A stretch of 64,000 nucleotides of DNA from Bryobacteraceae bacterium (GCA_025056865.1 JANWVO010000058.1:62001-126000), one strand, 5' to 3'; shown: positions 24,582 through 33,294, counted from the stretch's first letter. Numbers and translations: made by a program. Notes: generated by a model from the letters alone, not told the origin.

Positions 24582-25375
24582 GCTGAAAGGAAGCGAGTCG
24601 TGGGGCGGGCTTGGGGGGCGGGGGTCGGGCGCCGGGGCCAGTTTTGCCTTTGCAGGCGAAGGGGAGCGCGTGCGGGGAGTGCGTCCGTTGGGGCGGCGGG
24701 CGCGATGCCTGCCTCCGATGAGAAGCGCGTGCGGGAGGCGACCGGAGTCTCAGCCGGTTGCGTGTCCTTGTCAGGGCGGGCTGGTTGGGGAGGCTGCGGC
24801 GGCCAGGGAGGATGGGTGGTTGGCGGATGGTTGCGAGCGGGACGGCTGGAGGGCACTGCACAGCGCATTGGATGGTGCAGGCGGACGCGATAGGGGTTGC
24901 CGCGGCGGCATGCGGCGCGTCCCAGGGTGCTCCGGGTAAATGGGCGCGAGGCCGGTGGGAGGGGCCGGGCGAGCGCGGCCTGCGGTGGCCGGGCCTTGCT
25001 GATTCCGGGCAGGCCGGAGCAGGCGCGCGGTTGCCTGTGGACAGCGGGCGGGCCAGTTGCGGGATGGGGGCCCCGAGGTTGGCACGGCGGGGGAGACGGC
25101 GGGCGGGCGCCGGAGGAGCAGAGGTAGTAAAACCCCCGTGGAGAGGTGGCAAAGAAAGCGGAGCCTGGCGGGCAGGCCAATGGTCCGTGGGCTGATCCGG
25201 CTTGGCCGCGGGGCGGGTGTTGGAGCGCGGGGCGACAGATGGGCGCACAGGGGGGGCGAAAAGGGGCGCCTGGCCGGAACGGTTGCGCGAGACATGGGCT
25301 GCGGGGGAATGGATGCGAGTCAATGCCCGGGGGACGGGTCGCAGGAACGGGCAGGCCCTGCCCGGGGGCGAATTC
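24582..25375 (+). other. G-rich gene-free spacer with a G-quadruplex motif
   Basis: About 800 bases with strong G-over-C bias on the plus strand and no reading frame that resembles a protein. The first sixty bases have roughly 2.5 G per C. At 24602-24629 four or more G runs (GGGG, GGG, GGGGGG, GGGGG, GGG) separated by one to three bases form a textbook G-quadruplex motif 21 bases after the copy 2 stop codon. The complementary long frame is proline/arginine-rich and looks like an artefact of composition. Confidence 0.55.
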
Positions 25376-25909
25376 ATGCGGGCCTGGGGCCGGAGGCGGG
25401 GGCACGGGCCTGCGGGGTTGGCTCGCTGGCGAGTGGCGGCCGTGGGCGGAGCCGGCGTGGCCGTCGCATTGCATAGCCGCGCATGGCTTGGCGCTGATTT
25501 CGCCTATTTCCCCTTCGACAGTTGCTCGGCTACCCGTACAGACATCCCTGGGAGCGTGATTGGTGGGTCCGCAAGCGGCAGGCTGCTGGCATTCGATGGC
25601 GGCGTGCAGTTCAATCTGGGTCCGCTGCAATCGAGGGCGGTGCCTTATATTTCCGGCAATTTCGGATTTGGCCATGCGTCTGCCGAGGGAAATGTAAGGG
25701 TGCAGCAGGGTGCGCAGGTCATGCAGATGTCCTACGACGCAAGCTCGACGGATTTTTCCGCCGGCGGCGGCTTCGGCGTGCGTCATTATGCCGGCGGCCG
25801 TTGGGGCCTGAGGCCGGAGATCCGGCTGGCCCGCCACGTCTCCGAAGGCCAGGACCTGACGGCGGTCCGCTTCACCCTCGGCCTCTTCTTCCCGTCCGGG
25901 AAGAAATAG
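25376..25909 (+). CDS. outer-membrane beta-barrel protein (copy 3, 5' end degenerate)
   Basis: Clear homology to the other copies begins near 25436 (VGGAGVAVALHSRAWLGADFAYFP) and runs to the stop: VPYISGNFGFGHASAEGNV, FSAGGGFGVRHYAGGRWGLRPEI and DLTAVRFTLGLFFPSG. The frame is open upstream to 25202 with several possible starts (25313, 25376). None has a signal peptide or the conserved SGFGGG opening. Either the 5' third has been replaced by the G-rich spacer, or the gene is dead. It is closest to decayed copy 1. I would treat it as a probable pseudogene unless expression shows otherwise. Confidence 0.45.
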   Translation: MRAWGRRRGHGPAGLARWRVAAVGGAGVAVALHSRAWLGADFAYFPFDSCSATRTDIPGSVIGGSASGRLLAFDGGVQFNLGPLQSRAVPYISGNFGFGHASAEGNVRVQQGAQVMQMSYDASSTDFSAGGGFGVRHYAGGRWGLRPEIRLARHVSEGQDLTAVRFTLGLFFPSGKK

Positions 25910-25992
25910 CCACTCCCCGCCACGCATCCCTCCCGGACAGGTTATCCTGAAATTTCGGGCGCAGCCGCGCCGGAGAGGAGGTGATTCGAGCC

Positions 25993-26190
25993 ATGGCGGA
26001 AGTGATCGTCCAGGAGGGTGAAACCCTCGAGAGCGCCTTGCGCCGCTTCAAGCGCAAGGTGCAGCAGGAGGACATCATCAAGGAGATCAAGAAACACTCC
26101 TACTACATGAAGCCCGGTGAGAAGCGCCGCCTCAAGCAGGCGCTGGCGCGCAAGCGCAACCGCAAGAAGCGGGCCAAGGAGATGGACTGA
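25993..26190 (+). CDS. rpsU: 30S ribosomal protein S21
   Basis: A 65-residue basic protein matching bS21: a conserved N-terminus (EVIVQEGETLESALRRFKRKV), then SYYMKPGEKRR and a lysine/arginine-rich tail. S21 sits by the anti-Shine-Dalgarno end of 16S rRNA and helps initiation. GGAGGT lies nine to ten bases before the ATG; a GTG at 25981 would add four residues. A strong terminator follows 22 bases after the stop. Confidence 0.96.
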   Translation: MAEVIVQEGETLESALRRFKRKVQQEDIIKEIKKHSYYMKPGEKRRLKQALARKRNRKKRAKEMD

Positions 26191-26211
26191 GGCCTCCCTC
26201 TGGCTCCTCTC

Positions 26212-26244
26212 AAGGGCGCCCTGCCGGGGCGCCCTTTTGCTTTT
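26212..26244 (+). terminator. intrinsic terminator after rpsU
   Basis: A 10-bp perfect stem (AAGGGCGCCC/GGGCGCCCTT) with a 5-base loop, followed by TTTTGCTTTT on the coding strand. Confidence 0.88.
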
Positions 26245-26285
26245 CCTGCGCCCTGCTTGCGGGCGGGCTCCGGAGCCGCGCCCGC

Positions 26286-26291
26286 TAGAAT
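26286..26291 (+). promoter_or_regulatory. -10-like TAGAAT exactly six bases before an ATG
   Basis: TAGAAT ends at 26291 and the ATG starts at 26298, so the predicted transcription start is the A of the start codon. No Shine-Dalgarno sequence precedes the codon. This suggests a leaderless mRNA. Confidence 0.45.
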
Positions 26292-26297
26292 GGAAGA

Positions 26298-27203
26298 ATG
26301 AGACGGACGATCGGCGCAGCCCTGTGGGCGGCCCTGCTGGGCGCGGGCCTCGCCGCGCAGCCGGCGGCTCTGAAACTGGACTCCGCACGGCTGGAACAGT
26401 TTATCCGCCATCTCTTCCTCTGGGGTCCGCAGATCCAGGTGAAGCTGTCCGAACCCTCTCCATCTCCCATCCCCGGCCTGTATGAGCTTCGCGTCACCGG
26501 GAGCTTCCAGCAGGCCAGCCAGGAAGAGGTTTTCTACGTCACCGCGGACGGCTCGCACCTGGTGCGCGGATCGGTGTTCCGGACGGATCGGGCACCCTTC
26601 GCCGCCGAGCAGGCGAAGCTGCGCACCGAGGGACATCCATCGCTGGGGGCGAAAGACGCAAAGCTCCAGCTCGTGGTCTTCAGCGATTTCCAGTGCGGCT
26701 TCTGCCGCGAGGAGGCGCGCTCCCTCAGGGAAAATCTGCCGAAGGCCTACGCGGGCCAGTACCGCCTCGTCTTCCGCGACCTGCCGCTTGAGCAGATCCA
26801 CCCGTGGGCGAAGCCGGCGGCCATCGCCGGACGCTGCCTTTTCCGCCAGGGCGACGAGCTTTTCTGGAAATACCACGACTGGGTTTTCGAGAAACAGCAG
26901 GAATTCAAGCCGGACAATTTCCGTCCGAAATTGCTCGAATGGGTGAAGTCCTCGGGCGCCGACGAAGCGGCCTTTTCAGCCTGCCTCGACAGCCCCGCGC
27001 CCGCCGCCGAAGTGGCCGCGAGCGTTGCGGAAGCGCGTGCGCTCCAGATCCAGTCGACACCCACGCTGTTCGTCAACGGACGCCCGCTTACCGGCAATCT
27101 CCCCTGGGTTCAACTCAAGGCCATTCTGGATCTCGAGCTGGAATTCGCCAGAAAATCCGAAGCCGATTGTTGCACCCTGACTGTCCCGTCCCCCGTGAAA
27201 TAA
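26298..27203 (+). CDS. exported DsbA-like thioredoxin-fold protein
   Basis: A 301-residue protein with a signal peptide (1-20, ending LAAQ), an N-terminal domain of about 100 residues, then a DsbA/Thioredoxin_4 fold. VVFSDFQCGFCREEA holds the CGFC active site and QIQSTPTLFVNG the conserved cis-proline loop (TPT). Proteins of this design oxidise or isomerise disulphides in the periplasm; single-domain relatives also act in copper or cytochrome maturation. A CC pair near the C-terminus is unusual. The next gene begins three bases after the stop, so the two are probably co-transcribed. Confidence 0.88.
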   Translation: MRRTIGAALWAALLGAGLAAQPAALKLDSARLEQFIRHLFLWGPQIQVKLSEPSPSPIPGLYELRVTGSFQQASQEEVFYVTADGSHLVRGSVFRTDRAPFAAEQAKLRTEGHPSLGAKDAKLQLVVFSDFQCGFCREEARSLRENLPKAYAGQYRLVFRDLPLEQIHPWAKPAAIAGRCLFRQGDELFWKYHDWVFEKQQEFKPDNFRPKLLEWVKSSGADEAAFSACLDSPAPAAEVAASVAEARALQIQSTPTLFVNGRPLTGNLPWVQLKAILDLELEFARKSEADCCTLTVPSPVK

Positions 27204-27206
27204 ACC

Positions 27207-29039
27207 ATGAAAAAGAGATTTCTCACTGCCGTTTCCGTTCTTGTGTTTGCGGCCGCGCTGGCTGCCGCCGCGCTCCGGCCGGGCGCCATTTCCCCGGAAA
27301 GCTACCGCGAAAGCGTCCGCTTCCTCGCTTCGGAGAAGATGCGCGGACGCCTCACCGGCACTCCGGAGCTCGACCGGGCGGCCCGCTGGATCGCCTCCGA
27401 ATTCCGCCGGCTCGGGCTGAAGCCCGTCCCAGGACAGCGCGACTACTTCCAGCGCTTCGAGGTGACCGTCGGCGCCAGGATGGGAAAAGACAACCGCCTG
27501 ACGGAAGCGGAGGGCGGCGCGAAGCCCCGCAGCCTGGCTTTCGGGCAGGATTTCCAGCCGATGAATTTTTCCGCTTCCGGCAGAGCCGCAGGAGAGGTCG
27601 TCTTCGCCGGCTACGGGATCACGGCGCCTGAATACGGCTATGACGATTACGCGGGCATCGACGTGAAGGGCAGGCTGGTGCTGCTGCTGCGCCACGAACC
27701 GCAGGAATTCGACGAGAAGAGCCCCTTTGCCGGCCGCGCCTTCACCTCCCACGCACAGGTGCAGAACAAGGCCGTGAATGCGAAGTTCCACGGGGCGGCG
27801 GCGGTGCTGTTCGTCAACGATCTGCCCAACCACTCCGGCGACGAGGACCGGCTGGACCGCTTTTCGGCGCGCGTCGGCCCTACGGCGGCGGGCATCCCGT
27901 TCGTGCAGGTGCGCGCCGCTGTAGCGGAGCGGTGGCTCCGGATGGCCGGCATCAGCCTGAAGCAGTGGATCGAAGAGACCGACCGGACGCTGAAGCCCAA
28001 GCCGGTGGCAATCCCCGGCCTCCGCGTGGAACTGGCCGCGGAAGTCGTCCGCCAGCAGCGTTTCACGCCGAACGTGGCCGCCTATCTGCCGGGTGAGACG
28101 GACGAGTACGTCATCCTCGGCGCCCATTTCGACCACCTTGGCCTCGGCGAGCAGAGCTCGCTCGCCCCGGATCTGGCCGGCAAGGCCATCCATCACGGCG
28201 CTGACGACAACGCTTCGGGCACGGCCGGCCTGCTCGAGCTCGCAGCGTACTTCGCGGGACGTCCAAAACAGAAACGCGGCATCCTGTTTCTGGCATTCTC
28301 GGGCGAGGAGCTCGGCCTGCTGGGCTCGAACTACTACGTCAACCACCCGCTGCTCCCGTTGGAAAAGGCCGTCGCCATGATCAATATGGACATGATCGGC
28401 CGCATCCAGGACAACCGTGTCTACATCGGCGGCAGCGGCACGGGCGACTCGCTGAAAAGGATCCTCGAAGAGGCCATGGCGGGCTCGCCGCTCCAGTTCG
28501 ATTTCTCCGACCAGGGCGGCTACGGCTCCAGCGACCATTTCTCGTTCGTCAACCGGGGCGTGCCGGTGCTGTTCTTCTTCTCCGGGCTCCATGCCGACTA
28601 CCACAAGCCCTCGGACACCTGGGAAAAGATCAACGCCATCGCAGCCGCGCAGATGCTGGAGGTGGTAGCGCGCGCGGCGGAGAAGCTGGCCAACGACGAC
28701 AAGCGCCCGCAGTATGTCAAGGTGCAGATGCCGCAGCAGCCCGCGATGGCATCCAGCTCCGGCTCGGGAGCATGGTTCGGCTCGGTGCCGGACATGGGCG
28801 AGTCGAAGGACGGCTTCCGGCTGTCGGACGTGATGAAGGGCTCGCCAGCCGAAGAAGCGGGGCTGAAGGGCGGCGACGTGATCATCGAATTCGACGGCAA
28901 ACCGATTACGAACCTGTATGACTTCACCTACGTCCTGCGCACGAAGAAGCCTGGAGACACGGTGACGGTGAAGTACCGGCGGGGCGGCGAGGTCCGCGAG
29001 ACCCAGGCCACGCTGCGCAGCCGGAGCCAGATGCGGTAG
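27207..29039 (+). CDS. exported M28 zinc aminopeptidase with PA and PDZ domains
   Basis: A 610-residue peptidase. Signal peptide 1-21, a PA-type insert around 100-250 (YDDYAGIDVKGRLVLLLRHEP), then M28 zinc ligands: HFDHLGLG, HHGADDNASG, FSGEELGLLGS (catalytic glutamates), MINMDMIGR and the late YHKPSDTW histidine. A PDZ domain occupies about 515-600 (DVMKGSPAEEAGLKGGDVIIEFDGKPI). It should release N-terminal amino acids from peptides in the periplasm or outside. It follows the DsbA-like gene by three bases. Confidence 0.92.
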   Translation: MKKRFLTAVSVLVFAAALAAAALRPGAISPESYRESVRFLASEKMRGRLTGTPELDRAARWIASEFRRLGLKPVPGQRDYFQRFEVTVGARMGKDNRLTEAEGGAKPRSLAFGQDFQPMNFSASGRAAGEVVFAGYGITAPEYGYDDYAGIDVKGRLVLLLRHEPQEFDEKSPFAGRAFTSHAQVQNKAVNAKFHGAAAVLFVNDLPNHSGDEDRLDRFSARVGPTAAGIPFVQVRAAVAERWLRMAGISLKQWIEETDRTLKPKPVAIPGLRVELAAEVVRQQRFTPNVAAYLPGETDEYVILGAHFDHLGLGEQSSLAPDLAGKAIHHGADDNASGTAGLLELAAYFAGRPKQKRGILFLAFSGEELGLLGSNYYVNHPLLPLEKAVAMINMDMIGRIQDNRVYIGGSGTGDSLKRILEEAMAGSPLQFDFSDQGGYGSSDHFSFVNRGVPVLFFFSGLHADYHKPSDTWEKINAIAAAQMLEVVARAAEKLANDDKRPQYVKVQMPQQPAMASSSGSGAWFGSVPDMGESKDGFRLSDVMKGSPAEEAGLKGGDVIIEFDGKPITNLYDFTYVLRTKKPGDTVTVKYRRGGEVRETQATLRSRSQMR

Positions 29040-29041
29040 CG

Positions 29042-29064
29042 CGGCCCGGCTAACGTCCGGGCCG
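29042..29064. terminator. hairpin after the M28 peptidase gene
   Basis: An 8-bp perfect stem (CGGCCCGG/CCGGGCCG) with a 7-base loop three bases after the stop codon. There is no U tract, so it is a weak or protein-assisted terminator at best. Confidence 0.4.
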
Positions 29065-29089
29065 TGTGCTGCCGATGAGTAGGATGAGC

Positions 29090-29707
29090 ATGGCACACGC
29101 GAAACTGCCAGCGGGCCGGGTGTGGGAACTGCCGCCAGTAATCCTGCATCCGTTTTCCGATCCCTCCGGGCCTGACCAGCTTGTCGAAAGCAGCCGCGCC
29201 CATCTGATGCTGGAAGGCATCCTGCCCATGGGCGAATACACCGAGGACGAACTGCTGCGGCGCCTGCTGTCAGGTCGGCTCACCGAGGTCAAAATGCTGT
29301 TCTACGTGGGGAGGGATCTGGAGCGCTGGCTCGGCCAGTGCATGGAAACCGCGTCGCGCGATCCGGATCTGAGCGCCGCCGGCCTCGCGCAGGCCAGCTT
29401 CGCCCATCTGCTGGTCGAACACCCGCCGGAAAAAGTCCGCGCCAAGCTGGCCCGCTGGGGAGTGTCGGACTACCGTTCCATCTTCTCCCGCGCTCTCGGC
29501 CTGAATGCCGTGTTCGCCGAGCCACCGGAGTTCGACATGGTCACGCCCGGCTTCATCCGCCATTACTATCGCTACGCGGACCAGATGTGGGTGGCGCGGC
29601 AGGGCGCCGCCGCGTTTCCCACGCTCCCGCCCGATCAGTTCCGCTTCGAGCTCTACGCTTCGGCCGAATACACGAAGATGCTCGAAGAGCAGTGGGAAGA
29701 CTCCTGA
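29090..29707 (+). CDS. unknown conserved-looking soluble protein
   Basis: About 205 residues, no signal peptide or membrane segment, acidic and helical with an even hydrophobic pattern (MLEGILPMGEYTEDELLRRL, FSRALGLNAVFAEPPEF, FIRHYYRYADQMWVARQG). I recognise no family. In-frame starts at 29066, 29075, 29084 and 29090 are possible; the last has AGG seven bases before it. It lies after a hairpin, so it is probably transcribed alone. About 250 bases with no recognisable gene follow, ending in a -10-like TATGAT at 29932. Confidence 0.6.
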   Translation: MAHAKLPAGRVWELPPVILHPFSDPSGPDQLVESSRAHLMLEGILPMGEYTEDELLRRLLSGRLTEVKMLFYVGRDLERWLGQCMETASRDPDLSAAGLAQASFAHLLVEHPPEKVRAKLARWGVSDYRSIFSRALGLNAVFAEPPEFDMVTPGFIRHYYRYADQMWVARQGAAAFPTLPPDQFRFELYASAEYTKMLEEQWEDS

Positions 29708-29960
29708 CCTCGCCGCGCCCCCCGGGCGCCGCCACGACGGGCCGCGATCCGCGCCGCCCAGGCAGCGGTGATCGCCCGCCACGCGGCGCAGAACCATCCG
29801 TCGACCGTGCACTCAGGCCGCTGCCGGGGACCTTTTTCCCCGGCCCGGTCCTGCATGGCTGAGGAAAGAAGCGGCCCGCAGGCCGGTAAACCGATTCAAC
29901 GCCCTCCTTCCCCGCCGCGCCCGCCTGGCGATATGATGTCTCAGAAGCCGGGAGACAACC

Positions 29961-31145
29961 ATGCCTGCCACTCGCCGAACTTTTCTGATGACTACCGCCG
30001 CCGGCGCGCTCGCACAGCCCGGCGCCAATGACCGCATCCGCCTCGCTCTCATCGGTTGCGGCGGACGCGGACGCGATCTGCTGAAGATGGTTGCATCGTC
30101 GGGAGAGAACGCCGCCGTCACCGCCGTTTGCGACGTCTGGCGCGTCAACCGCGAGGCGATGGCCGCAGAGGTGGAAAAGACCTTCGGCGCCGCGCCGTTC
30201 CAGACAACCCGCTACCAGGAGGTCCTCGCCCGCAAGGACATCGACGCGGTCCTGATCGCGACGCCCGATTTCACCCACCCGAAGATCCTCGCCGACGCCG
30301 TCGAGGCCGGCAAGGACGCTTACGTCGAAAAACCGTTCGCCACGACGTTCGAGGAAGCGCGCATGGCCTACGACGCCGTCAAGCGCACGGGCCGCGTGGT
30401 GCAGGTGGGCACGCAGCGGCGCAGCGAGGCGAAGTTCATGGCCGCCGCGGCCGCCATCCAGAAGGGCGCCATCGGCAAGGTGACGCGCGTGTCGATGGAA
30501 TACCACTTCTACGAGCCGCGCTGGCGCCGCGACTACCACATGATCCGGGCCGAAGACGTCGACTGGGACGCCTTCCGTTTCGGCGGACGCATCCAGGGTC
30601 CGTTCGACCCGCGCAAGCTCCGCGAATGGCAGCTCTTCAAAGACACGACCAACGGCATCCCCGGACTCTGGATGACGCACCTGATCGACCTCGCCGCCTG
30701 GTATCTGAACGACCCCTTCCCCAAGGGCGCCATGGCCATGGGCGGCGTGTATCTGTGGAAGGACGGCCGCCAGACGAGCGACGTCTTCCAGGCGATGCTC
30801 GAATACAGCGACTGCCTCGTCACCTTCGCCATGAGCCTGACCAATTCGGCCGGCGGCCGCAACCTGTGGTTCGGCACCAAAGGCATGCTCGATGCCGAGG
30901 CCAACCGCGTCACTGGTGACGGAAGCCGCGATCCTGACCGCGTCATGCAGCCCTACACGCTGCCGCTGCCGCCGGACGTGGAATCGCACATGGCCAATTT
31001 CCTGCGCTGCATGCGGACGCGTTCGACGCCGCGTGCCAGCGTCGAAGCGGGCTATTCGCACGCCGTCGCCACCTGCATGGCGGCCGTGTCGCTGGAAACG
31101 GGCCGCCGCGTCGGCTATGACCCGGTGAAACGCGAGCTGGTATGA
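29961..31145 (+). CDS. Gfo/Idh/MocA-family dehydrogenase with Tat-type leader
   Basis: A 394-residue NAD(P)-dependent sugar or inositol oxidoreductase. A twin-arginine leader (TRRTFLMTTAAGA) precedes the Rossmann fold (IRLALIGCGGRGRDLL; VLIATPDFTHP). The catalytic lysine is in DAYVEKPF, and the C-terminal barrel holds GLWMTHLIDLAAWYL. GGGAGA precedes the ATG, and TATGAT at 29932-29937 may be the -10. The enolase-superfamily gene overlaps its stop by four bases (ATGA), so the two enzymes are co-translated and probably act on one sugar or sugar acid. Confidence 0.9.
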   Translation: MPATRRTFLMTTAAGALAQPGANDRIRLALIGCGGRGRDLLKMVASSGENAAVTAVCDVWRVNREAMAAEVEKTFGAAPFQTTRYQEVLARKDIDAVLIATPDFTHPKILADAVEAGKDAYVEKPFATTFEEARMAYDAVKRTGRVVQVGTQRRSEAKFMAAAAAIQKGAIGKVTRVSMEYHFYEPRWRRDYHMIRAEDVDWDAFRFGGRIQGPFDPRKLREWQLFKDTTNGIPGLWMTHLIDLAAWYLNDPFPKGAMAMGGVYLWKDGRQTSDVFQAMLEYSDCLVTFAMSLTNSAGGRNLWFGTKGMLDAEANRVTGDGSRDPDRVMQPYTLPLPPDVESHMANFLRCMRTRSTPRASVEAGYSHAVATCMAAVSLETGRRVGYDPVKRELV

Positions 31146-32299
31146 CCCGGCGTGAATTTCTCGGGGCGGCATCTCTCATGGTTCTCAAAGACGCGCCGCC
31201 CGTCCGGTCCATTGAAGCGCTGCCTGTGCGCTATCCGGTGACCGGCTACTTCCGGTTCTTCCCCAAGCCGGAGAGGCCCGCCGTCTTCGTCAAGGTCACC
31301 TGCGAAGACGGAACCACGGGCTGGGGACAGAGCGTGCCGATCCCCACGTGGAGCTATGAGACGCTCGAGTCCGTCACTGGCACGATCCGGCAGTATCTGG
31401 CGCCGGCCCTCCTTGGCCTGAATCCGACCGACATTGCCGAAGCGCACCGCCGCATGAACCGGGCCATCGCGCCGTCGTTTTCGACGGGCATGCCCATTGC
31501 GAAATCGGGCATCGACATGGCGCTGCACGACATCGCCGGGAAGCTCGCAGGGAAGAATGTCGCGGCGCTGTGGAACCGCAGGCCCGTGGAGAAGATCACG
31601 CTGAGCTGGACGGTCAACGTGCGCACGCTCGACGAAGCCGATGAGTTGCTGGAGGCGGGGCGGCGGCTGGGCTACCGCCACTTCAACATCAAGGTCGCGC
31701 CCGAACCGAAGTTCGATGTCGAGCTGGCCCGCCGCGTGAGGAAGTTCGCGCCCGATGGCTGGCTGTGGGCGGACGCCAACGGCGGCTACGATCTGGACAC
31801 GGCCCTGGCCGCGCTGCCGAAGCTGCGCGATGCGGGCGTCGACGTGATGGAACAGCCGCTGCCGCCCAACCGCCTGAGCGGCCTGCGGGAGCTGAAAAAG
31901 CAGGGCGCGCTGCCGATTCTGCTGGATGAAGGCGTCGTCAGCGTCGTGGATCTCGAGGAGTTCCACAAGCTGGGCCTGATGGATGGCGTGGCGATGAAGC
32001 CCGCCCGCACGGCAGGGCTGTGGGACGCCCGGCAACAGGTGGAGTATCTGGAAAAGCACGGGCTGATGTTTCTCGGCAGCGGGCTGACGGATCCCGATGT
32101 CTCGCTGGCGGCATCTCTGGTGCTCTACGGCGCTTATGGATTGAAGCATCCGGCGGCGCTGAACGGGCTTCAGTTTCTGGCCGGATCCTGGCTGAAGCGG
32201 CCCTTCCGTCTGGAGGATGGCGGTCTGCGCGTGCCGTCGGGTCCGGGACTGGGCGTGGAAGTCGACGAGGAGAAATTGCGCCGTGATTCGCAAGGCTGA
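31142..32299 (+). CDS. enolase-superfamily (mandelate racemase/muconate lactonizing) enzyme
   Basis: A 385-residue enzyme with a Tat-like start (TRREFLGAAS). The barrel shows the three metal ligands in WLWADANGG, DVMEQPL and PILLDEGVV. A lysine is present in FNIKVAP; in many relatives this motif is K-x-K, but here the first position is asparagine. A second catalytic lysine may be in GVAMKPARTAG. Superfamily enzymes abstract a proton next to a carboxylate to racemise, epimerise or dehydrate sugar acids. The dehydrogenase upstream overlaps by four bases and the DUF6807 gene downstream by seventeen. Confidence 0.85.
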   Translation: MTRREFLGAASLMVLKDAPPVRSIEALPVRYPVTGYFRFFPKPERPAVFVKVTCEDGTTGWGQSVPIPTWSYETLESVTGTIRQYLAPALLGLNPTDIAEAHRRMNRAIAPSFSTGMPIAKSGIDMALHDIAGKLAGKNVAALWNRRPVEKITLSWTVNVRTLDEADELLEAGRRLGYRHFNIKVAPEPKFDVELARRVRKFAPDGWLWADANGGYDLDTALAALPKLRDAGVDVMEQPLPPNRLSGLRELKKQGALPILLDEGVVSVVDLEEFHKLGLMDGVAMKPARTAGLWDARQQVEYLEKHGLMFLGSGLTDPDVSLAASLVLYGAYGLKHPAALNGLQFLAGSWLKRPFRLEDGGLRVPSGPGLGVEVDEEKLRRDSQG

Positions 32300-33167
32300 A
32301 ACAGGATTTCTTCTTTTTGTTCTTGCGGCCCTGCCCGCTTCCGCCCAGATGCGGCTGGAGTGGCGCGAGCTGGAAGGCCAGCGCATCGAGGTGCTCGAGG
32401 ACGGCCGGCCCGCGCTCGTTTACAACTACGGGCCTCAGCTTCCGCCCGGAGTGCCGGAAGACCGGCGCCGCTGCTGCTACGTCTATCCGCTCTTTACGCC
32501 GGGCGGCGTTTCGATGCTGGACGACTTCCCGAAAGATCATTACCACCACCACGGCCTGTTCTGGGGCTGGCCGGTGGTGGAGACGGCTGGCCGCCGCTAC
32601 GATCTCTGGATGTACCGCGGCATCGAGCACCGCTTCGAGGGCTGGATCCGCCGCGATCCCGTGGAAGGCCGGCTCCGTCTGATGGCAGAGAACGGATGGC
32701 ACGCCGGCGGGCAGCGCCTTGTGCGCGAGATCGTCGAAATCCAGGTGCACCCGTCGGCGGGATCCACCCGGCGCGTGGATTTCGCCTTCGAGTGGGAGGC
32801 CCTGCGGGAGCCGGTGACGCTGCGGGGCTCGCAGGAGGAAGGCAAGAGCTACGGCGGCTTCAGCGCGCGGTTCGCTCCGCGGGAAGGCACGGTGATCCGC
32901 ACCAGCGAGGGCGTGGCCAGCAAGGACGAGGACCTCAACCCGCACCGCTGGGCCGAGCTCGAGGCATCCTATCAGGGCCGCAGGGCGGTCCTGCGCATCA
33001 CGCCCGCCGACTCCAATCCCGGGGTTCCCTACCAGTGGTGCCTGCGGCACTACGGTTTTGTCGGCGCCTCGTTCCCCGGAAAGACGGCCTCCTCCAACGG
33101 ATTCACGCTCGAACCGGGGCGCCCGCTCCGCCTGCGCTTCACCGTCGAAGCCTCCGACGTGCGCTGA
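32283..33167 (+). CDS. exported DUF6807 (PmoA-like) protein
   Basis: A 294-residue protein with a signal peptide (ends PASAQ). It shows the DUF6807 pattern: YNYGPQLPPGVPEDRRRCCYVYPLFTP, DFPKDHYHHHGLFWGWP and late RHYGFVGASFPG. Function is not established; the family is common in Planctomycetes and Acidobacteria near sugar dehydrogenases and transporters. The GTG start is chosen because GAGGAGAA precedes it by about nine bases and it begins the signal peptide. The reading frame overlaps the enolase-like gene by 17 bases. The HHH cluster might bind metal. Confidence 0.8.
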   Translation: MIRKAETGFLLFVLAALPASAQMRLEWRELEGQRIEVLEDGRPALVYNYGPQLPPGVPEDRRRCCYVYPLFTPGGVSMLDDFPKDHYHHHGLFWGWPVVETAGRRYDLWMYRGIEHRFEGWIRRDPVEGRLRLMAENGWHAGGQRLVREIVEIQVHPSAGSTRRVDFAFEWEALREPVTLRGSQEEGKSYGGFSARFAPREGTVIRTSEGVASKDEDLNPHRWAELEASYQGRRAVLRITPADSNPGVPYQWCLRHYGFVGASFPGKTASSNGFTLEPGRPLRLRFTVEASDVR

Positions 33168-33294
33168 GCCGCACGCCCAAGGCCTGGCTCCGGATAGACT
33201 GGGAGAAACGCCGCGCAGCGACCGCGCGTCCCGATGGAGGAGATTCCGTCCGAAACAGAACGGCGGATTTCCGTTTTTCTCGCCGGAGCCTGCG

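Noticed and set aside
24503-25927. A 474-residue leftward frame over the G-rich spacer.
   Set aside because: Proline/alanine/arginine-rich throughout, produced by the G-skew of the opposite strand. It covers part of two barrel genes with clear homology on the plus strand.
29708-29960. Small leftward frame in the gap before the Gfo/Idh/MocA gene.
   Set aside because: Codon pattern and composition look random, and it has no ribosome site.
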